A program made the position numbers and the translations under genes. A stretch of 38,107 bases of DNA from Trachelipus rathkii (taxonomy: Eukaryota > Arthropoda > Malacostraca > Isopoda > Trachelipodidae), in NCBI GenBank assembly GCA_015478945.1, contig JABUQX010116693.1, forward strand, positions 1 to 38,107, given 5' to 3'. Every line of letters begins with the position of its first letter. The first letter of the stretch is position 1. Positions 32,740 through 38,107 of this stretch are shown here, in pieces. A model generated the notes under the pieces. It saw only the letters and a program-made list of their open reading frames with translations. It did not search any database and was not told the DNA's origin.

Positions 32740-33180
32740 AAATGGGCCAGAGCTCTTTCTCCAGTCCCCTATGTTCCTTCCAGGACTCGGCTCTCTGCTT
32801 CTCGCAAGCATCGATAAGCATGTCCACTGTCTTCCTTAAGAGTCCTCCACCTATATCTGTCCTCCAAACTCCATCGTCCTATGGCCCCTATCTCTCCTCC
32901 TGTAATCGCTCTCCAGGTGTCCCCACCAATTCAATCTGACTGCATCTATCTTATTTAATATATAGCCTTCACTCAACCCTCCCTCCTTTACTTTTTTTAA
33001 GTTTCTTTGTTTGTCTCCTCTAGTCTTTTCCACTATCACTCTTAAAACCTACTTCTCTGCCGACTGTATTCTACTACTATCCTCTCTTGTGTTCGTACTC
33101 CATGTTTCTGCACCATACATAAGTTAATCGGTTGTGTTAACATCGTCGTCGAATATCAGCTTATACGACCTCATACTCAT
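32740..33180 (-). pseudogene. C-terminal tail of the second LINE ORF2 (broken)
   Basis: Contains MYGAETWSTNTRE, then VLRVIVEKTRGDKQRN in another frame, then a 62-codon frame (33039-32851) with AVRLNWWGHLESDYRRRDRG. The order matches the post-RT region of this LINE type (LYG-E-W, R---G-TR-D--RN, LRWFGH). A final EDRYRWRT..-like piece lies near 32870-32840. The 3' end reaches the (TA)n tract at 32697. Confidence 0.75.
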
Positions 33181-33779
33181 GTTGTCTACGTCTTTCAGAT
33201 GGGTACCCTGCTCTAACACACTTTCCCCCATATCTGAGGGGCTAGATCTAGAACTTGTTATCATCCTATAGAGCATTTTCTCCTCCCTCTTTCAATATCC
33301 ATCAAGTATTTGCTTTCTCCAACACTAAAGTATTTCAAGCTCCGTTCACATTCTACTCTCAGCTCCGTCTACTAACACAATGATCTCAGTCCTTTTATGT
33401 GTTCATAGTTCAGACAGCCTCTCTAAGAGCTATTGCAAAGGAACATGTTTACCTGTACACGGAACTTCTCAGCCCTATAGCTTCTCTTGCTCCAAGGCAT
33501 GCCAAGTTCATCTGCGCATGCCCCAGAATGTCAGTCCTCAATCTCCTATAGTCCCCTCTTCTCTCCTTCTTTATCATAACAGAGTCCAGATATGCTTACG
33601 CAAGTAAAACAAAATTGTGACAACACGGCTTCCTGTTGTGACCCATTTCTCACCTAAAAACCATTCGCCTTATTTCTCATAATTTGTTCTATACATTACA
33701 TTTATATTCTTAATAGCGCCACACTCTCCAGGGCTGTCCTCCATCAACTTTTTTATCAACTGCATATTCTTCCTCTTCA

Positions 33780-34267
33780 AATCTCCATAGTCCTTCCTAG
33801 GCACTGAATCAAAGCTTTTCTTAGAGAACTATAAAAGCTACATATGCTCGTTATTATATTCCCATACCTCTTCTAACGTAATTCTCAAGGCGAACAAGAG
33901 ATCCGTCGTTCTTCTGGGCGACTTCTATACTCGTGCTGCTCTTCTCCGCAGTCTGGGCTTTTACTACCATCTCTCAGTGTTTTCTCTAGTATTCTATTTA
34001 TGCCAAGTGTTCCAACAAGAATGTTACCCGTATTTGTTACAGAATCCCATCTGTATGCTTTTTTTCCATTATTTCTATTGGAACTAGATTTACTTTCCCA
34101 CCGTCTGTAGCTTCGTCTGTTCCAACACCTATGAACAAATTTTCAGAAATTCTATCATTTTCTCTAAGTCCCTTTCTTGTTAGTTGTATGGGTATCCCAT
34201 CTTCCGATTCTTCATTGTTCTCAGAGTCACCTCCACTCCTCCATAGTGATCTCCTTCCTCTTTCCAT
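33780..34267 (-). pseudogene. Reverse transcriptase core of the second LINE (broken)
   Basis: A 76-codon frame (34267-34037) ends in KVNLVPIEIMEKKHTDGIL, which corresponds to the family's LVPIYK-KGD--DC-NYRGI. In the next frames, VTFLLEHLA corresponds to I-LLEH-MK. RAYVAFIVL-EKL then EGLWRF corresponds to AYVAFIDLEKAFD--PRE-LW, with the catalytic Asp of the first motif changed to Val. The later Y-ADD box is not recognisable. This copy cannot be active. Confidence 0.75.
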
Positions 34268-35264
34268 CCTCCCTCTTCACTATCTCTTCTGCCTCCCATC
34301 CCACTCTGCTCATGCTCACATTTAAGCACTATCTTTGAAGTGTTCCGCTTATCGCTCCTGTTTTGTCTGTTGACATCCTCACAAAAATCACTTTGCCTTA
34401 TCCCTATGAGTATTGCACACTTACTTTCATCTTTGAATCCCTAAGAGGTTTTGTCAGTCTAAAATGCCTCTTCTTTTTTTTTGCCCTCGACATCTTCCAT
34501 AATTATTCCCACTCTCTCTTTTTGCTGGCTTTTTTCTTTTAACTCATTCTTTTACTCCTCCTCTGTTTTCATATTCTTACTTCCATAGACTGGGCCGTTG
34601 TTGTGTGTTTAGTTCAACTTTTTTTCAACGCACTTCTCATCAATATGCTTTTCCGCTCTTTATTGCCTGCCTTCACTTCTTCAGGATCCCACTGCCTCTT
34701 GATGTCTTTCAATACTATGACCTCCTACCCAGATAACTTTACCTCAGGTCTTCTCTGCACGCCTTTTTTACTTTTCTTTGTTTCTCCCCCTATCATCTCC
34801 GAACTCCTGTCTAATTGTTTCCTAGATTCTGACTTATTATTTAATCAGACATTTCTCTTTTCTTTATTCTGCACCTTTTCTGCCTTCACCTCCAGGTCCG
34901 TCCACCATAATATGCTAGTGATCGAAATATATTATATTAATATATGCTAACTCTGAATCCAGGTATCTACTTTCACATTTCTTGTTTTAGCGCTATGCTA
35001 TCAGCACGAATTATTAAAGTCTATAATAGATCTGCCTCGATCCGAATTCTCTTGTGATATTTGTTCCAATCTATATCTTGTGCAACCATGTGAGTTCACT
35101 CATTTTGCAAACCGCTTCATGATATTCATGTCCCTTCGCTTAACAGAGAAATTATCAACTTCTCTCTGCAATATTCTTATCTTACTCTTCCATACTGTCC
35201 ACCATTCTCTTTCCACCTCGTCTCTTCTCCTCCCCACTCTTGCACTGAATTAAATAAATATTTT

Positions 35265-35777
35265 ACTATAATATAACTATATATATAGATATTGTATATA
35301 TATTATATATAGCTAGTATATATATATATATAATATAGTATAGTATAGTTATATAGTAATGTATTATATATATATATATATATAATATAATATATTATAG
35401 TATATAATATAGTATATTTTTTGCTACATATGTTTCTATATTATACATATATATTATATTATAACTATATTATAGTAATATATATATATAGTATATATAT
35501 ATATTAGTGTATGATATATATATTATATATTATATATATATTAGTATATATATATTATTATATATACTATTAGTATGTATAATATAGTTTTGTTGTCAAT
35601 TTTTACTTTATATATAAGTATATAATACTATATATATATATATAATTATATATATACTATATATAATTATTAATAATATATATATATGATAATACTATAG
35701 TATAGAGTATATATTATTTAGTACTATATAATACTTAATATATATAGTACTATTATATATAATATATATATAGTTTG
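35265..35777. repeat. (TA)n-rich field
   Basis: About 500 bases of imperfect TA with ATAGTATA and TACTATA variants and two short non-repeat interruptions (about 35420-35440 and 35585-35610). It sits between the LINE 5' truncation and the hAT-type terminus. Confidence 0.9.
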
Positions 35778-35984
35778 AATAATTTTTTTTTGGAAAATGT
35801 TTCGAGTATCGATTATCGATTTTTTTCCGATAACATCGTATAATGAGAAAAAGCAAATAACAGCGATACCGATACTCGGATACATTTAGGATTTCGGTTT
35901 CTAAGCGGATATCCGATAACCAGATACAAATGTATTCGATTCGAATCGTATCGCCGATGCATGTATCTAGATACTGCCCATCAC
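35778..35984 (-). mobile_element. hAT-type transposon terminus with GATA/ATC-rich subterminal repeats
   Basis: Read on the - strand from 35984, GTGATGGGCAGTATCTAG resembles a hAT terminus (TAGTGATGGGC type). It is followed by many short words such as GATACG, GATACT, TATCGG and ATCGAT. These alternating GATAC/GTATC words recur through the 207 bases and look like transposase-binding subterminal repeats. The left side is lost in (TA)n, so only one end is visible. Confidence 0.5.
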
Positions 35985-36001
35985 GTGTATAACCAGTAAT
36001 A

Positions 36002-36034
36002 GTATAGTATATAATATTATATATATATATATAG

Positions 36035-36069
<35 letters not shown>

Positions 36070-36253
36070 TTATATATATATATATTATATATATTATATA
36101 TAATATTATATATGTATATATATTAGTATAATATTATAGTAATATTATATAATAATAATATATCATATATTATATTATTTATTTCAGGTCACAGAGAGCT
36201 TCATAATGTGCTGTAAATCATGTTAATATATAGGGTCTCTTTTCGAAAATAAT

Positions 36254-36308
<55 letters not shown>

Positions 36309-36404
36309 TATATATACACTTAATATATAATCAATAATAATAATAATAATATAATAATAATGATATAATAATAATATAATAATATAATAATTAAATAATA
36401 ATAA
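36002..36404. repeat. (TA)n then (TAA)n microsatellites
   Basis: (TA)n at 36002-36178, then (AAT)n at about 36246-36310 and again, imperfect, at 36331-36404. Long Tyr/Ile frames on the - strand here are artefacts of the repeat. Confidence 0.95.
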
Positions 36405-37100
36405 TATGTAGATGGTTGTTATGTTGTGACATTTTATTAAACTATTCACAGTTCAATTTTTTGTATCTTTAAAACTATCCTTCTTTAATTTATTAGTAAA
36501 ATTATTAAGATTTTGTTTAAAAAAGGTTCAAAAAATTCAAACACTTATTAGGTTAATCCATTACAACTTCTATATTTCAGTTCTGGTTAGAACTTATAAG
36601 AAGACATACTTTACCGGATGTCATTAACACAATTATGCTTAGGACGATAATAGTGCAATAGATGGTTTAAGTAGTTTAGTCCGTTTTTGTTGATGCTGTC
36701 CTTACAAACACGAAGAATTCTTCACTTTCCGCAGTTTCGATTTGTTAAATATTTGCCTTCAAGAACACAGTAAAAAATTCTCTGCTCCGAAGGTGGACAC
36801 ATTTTTTTTTCCATACGTAAGGTTGACCTATAAAGAACCATCTCTTCACGTGTTTTTTAAGCAAAACTTTAAGTAACTATGTTTTTTAGATATTTTATAC
36901 ACAACGTATTTAAAACTAAAGACTTGTTTGGAACTTTGAGTCAAAACATTAAAAAAAAAAAAAAAAAATAAAAAAATACAGCTCAATTTCTAAGAAGACT
37001 CTTTTTATGTAGGACAAATTAAAATTTAAAAAAAAAAATTAAACATATAGAACTAGGATGTTTTATGAAGCAATTCAAACTGAAAGAAACGTCTGTCCAA
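36405..37100. other. AT-rich, no recognised gene
   Basis: Contains an A-run at about 36951-36976 and only short frames. Nothing else that I can support. Confidence 0.5.
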
Positions 37101-37102
37101 AC

Positions 37103-38107
37103 TAGAGATAGCGCTAGAGAAGACTCGATACCAGAAAAAGAGGCGATACCGATACCGATAACTTTATTTTTTTTTAAAGGGGGCCGAGCAGCGGATTATT
37201 TTTAATTAATATATAAATATCAATTGGTAAGATAAAGATAGAACATTTTGTATATAAGCTGCTAGGGCAACTCAGGATTCGCACTTCCTCTAATACCATA
37301 TACTTAGGTTATTTATTTCATATTTGGTTGTGCCCTAATATCTATTTGTTTATAGAATTAAAATGTATTTTTTAAGGAATAAATAATGCAAATATAATAC
37401 TTAAGTAGACTTTTTTTAATGTTTGTGTTTTTCAAAAATTATTCCCATTTCCATTCATTCTCCAGTAAGCATTGACAAAGTTTAGCTAGCTATTAAAGAT
37501 ATATTTTTTATGTTTTGCAATGTAAAAAACATGATTACGATTTACAAGAAGATTCTTTAACGCAGCACTGCTATAGAAATTAACAAAAGAAGTAATTGAA
37601 AGAGAAGAGCGGCTTCAATTAATCGGTTCCTGAAGAGCACAAATAATAAAAACTTATTGATTCAAAACATGAACATAATACTAGATTAAATAATATAAAT
37701 TTGATCAAGACTCCTTCTTAAGGCGTAAAGATTAGATATCCATTTCAATATCAAAGTTCAATAAATTTTCATTGTGATGTCAAAACATCTAAAGCTTATT
37801 CCACTAGTGCTCAGATGGCCGATATGTGAGCTTGTTCCCTTTTTTGGGGTGTTTTTACATTCGCACCTACACTAAAAATACTGCGCTCGTCTCGACTGAT
37901 GAGGGAAGGGGCTGATAAATATTTGCTTGCAAGCACTGAATAATAATGGAAACGCTTGGCCCAATTTTTCATGTCCCACCACGAAATGAAGGAATTCTCT
38001 TCAGTAGGTAAAGCATCTCCATGTTTCGTAGAGCTTCATCTCCTCTTTGCAAATTTGAATTATCTTTGCTTCCTTGATGACCGTCTTCAGATTTTTTCGA
38101 ATGACGG
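37103..38107 (-). mobile_element. hAT DNA transposon, 3' part, running off the window
   Basis: The element's 3' end is taken as TAGAGATAGCGC at 37103, a decayed hAT terminus, followed by repeated GATACC words at 37128, 37145 and 37151. The matching transposase piece lies about 0.7 kb farther in, on the - strand, so the 5' part lies beyond 38107. The terminus is imperfect and its partner end is not visible here, so the boundary is an inference. Confidence 0.5.
37770..38025 (-). pseudogene. hAT transposase C-terminal fragment
   Basis: The frame reads ENSFISWWDMKNWAKRFHYY (about 38000-37941), then LASKYLSAP (about 37932-37906), then DERSIFSVGANV (about 37893-37858). It matches the C-terminal dimerisation region of hAT transposases, where the family has WW..N...FP.L..LA..YLS-P-.S..SER.FS.AG. 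The Ser of SER is Asp here. No stop falls within this run, but the reading frame upstream (38025-38107) is shifted. hAT transposases cut and paste the element, and this C-terminal part is needed for their oligomerisation. Alone it cannot act. Confidence 0.75.

Larger units (their letters stand above)
32700..35264 (-). mobile_element. Second non-LTR retrotransposon (LINE), different lineage, decayed
   Basis: On the - strand, pieces of a LINE ORF2 occur in the correct order. A pre-RT linker comes first (KKRHFRLTKPLRDSK near 34475-34430). Then come the RT N-terminal segment with LVPIEIMEKK (near 34090-34055), the palm with RAYVAFIVL and EGLWR (about 33850-33790), LMYGAETWSTNTRE (about 33125-33085) and the C-terminal LNWWGHLES (about 32937-32910). 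The family is the one with AYVAFIDLEKAFD..PRE-LW and LRWFGHV-RM; I do not assign a clade. It is not the Jockey-like lineage at 640-2935. The N-terminal endonuclease is missing, so the copy is 5' truncated at the (TA)n near 35265. Frames change often and stops are common. The sense strand is purine-rich, opposite to the first LINE. Confidence 0.8.

Noticed and set aside
36201..36449. 82-codon open frame on the - strand with long Tyr runs
   Set aside because: It is (TAA)n and (TA)n read as codons.
1..38107. CRISPR array, bacterial operon, riboswitch or telomeric (TTAGG)n
   Set aside because: No regularly spaced repeat-spacer array, no clustered same-strand genes with ribosome sites, and no telomeric repeat were seen. 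The regular repeats are eukaryotic microsatellites.

Overview
The window looks like nuclear DNA of an invertebrate, most probably an arthropod and perhaps a decapod crustacean. I see no intact host gene, no operon-like packing and no ribosome binding sites. Instead there is AT-rich DNA full of (TA)n and (TAA)n microsatellites, with decayed transposable elements set into it. The host guess rests on the types of element: a Jockey-like LINE of a kind common in arthropods, a second LINE lineage, a Ty3/gypsy element, hAT ends, and a degraded copy of a multi-copy uncharacterised protein that I recall from arthropod and cnidarian proteomes. These family calls come from reading translations by eye, not from a search.

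Layout. 1-405 is mostly (TA)n. About 640-2935 is a Jockey-like LINE on the + strand with a broken reverse transcriptase, ending in (TA)n. 3084-3220 is a hAT-type terminus with repeated subterminal motifs, followed by A-rich then T-rich unassigned DNA to about 4360. 5425-7215 is a pseudogene of the uncharacterised multi-copy family (+), with a splice-acceptor-like tract just before its ATG. 7300-16990 is largely AT-rich with no recognisable gene. It holds one candidate acidic exon (8374-8460), a few less AT-rich islands and a weak tRNA-like patch (about 15838-15891).

16995-18700 holds a GC-rich, hairpin-rich segment joined to a repeat (A), a long (TA)n tract, a small MITE-like element (18046-18179) and a second copy of the repeat (B). 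About 21219-29308 is a badly interrupted Ty3/gypsy element on the - strand: gag with a decayed zinc knuckle, pre-RT linker, RT, RNase H and integrase, in the correct order. A tRNA-like SINE head lies at 29625-29700 (-). 29860-31135 is mainly simple sequence, with a TTGTTGG-rich inverted repeat at its end. 32700-35265 is a second LINE on the - strand, again between (TA)n tracts. 35778-35984 is another hAT-type terminus. 37103-38107 is the 3' part of a hAT transposon (-) with the C-terminal part of its transposase.

Nothing here appears able to make a full protein. Every recognised coding segment carries stops and frameshifts, so the genes do not form a working pathway. The points most worth following are the uncharacterised family pseudogene, the hairpin-rich segment with its pair of repeats, and the habit of element fragments to begin and end in (TA)n. 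Many (TA)n tracts slip phase by one base, so some frameshifts could be sequencing or assembly error rather than decay.
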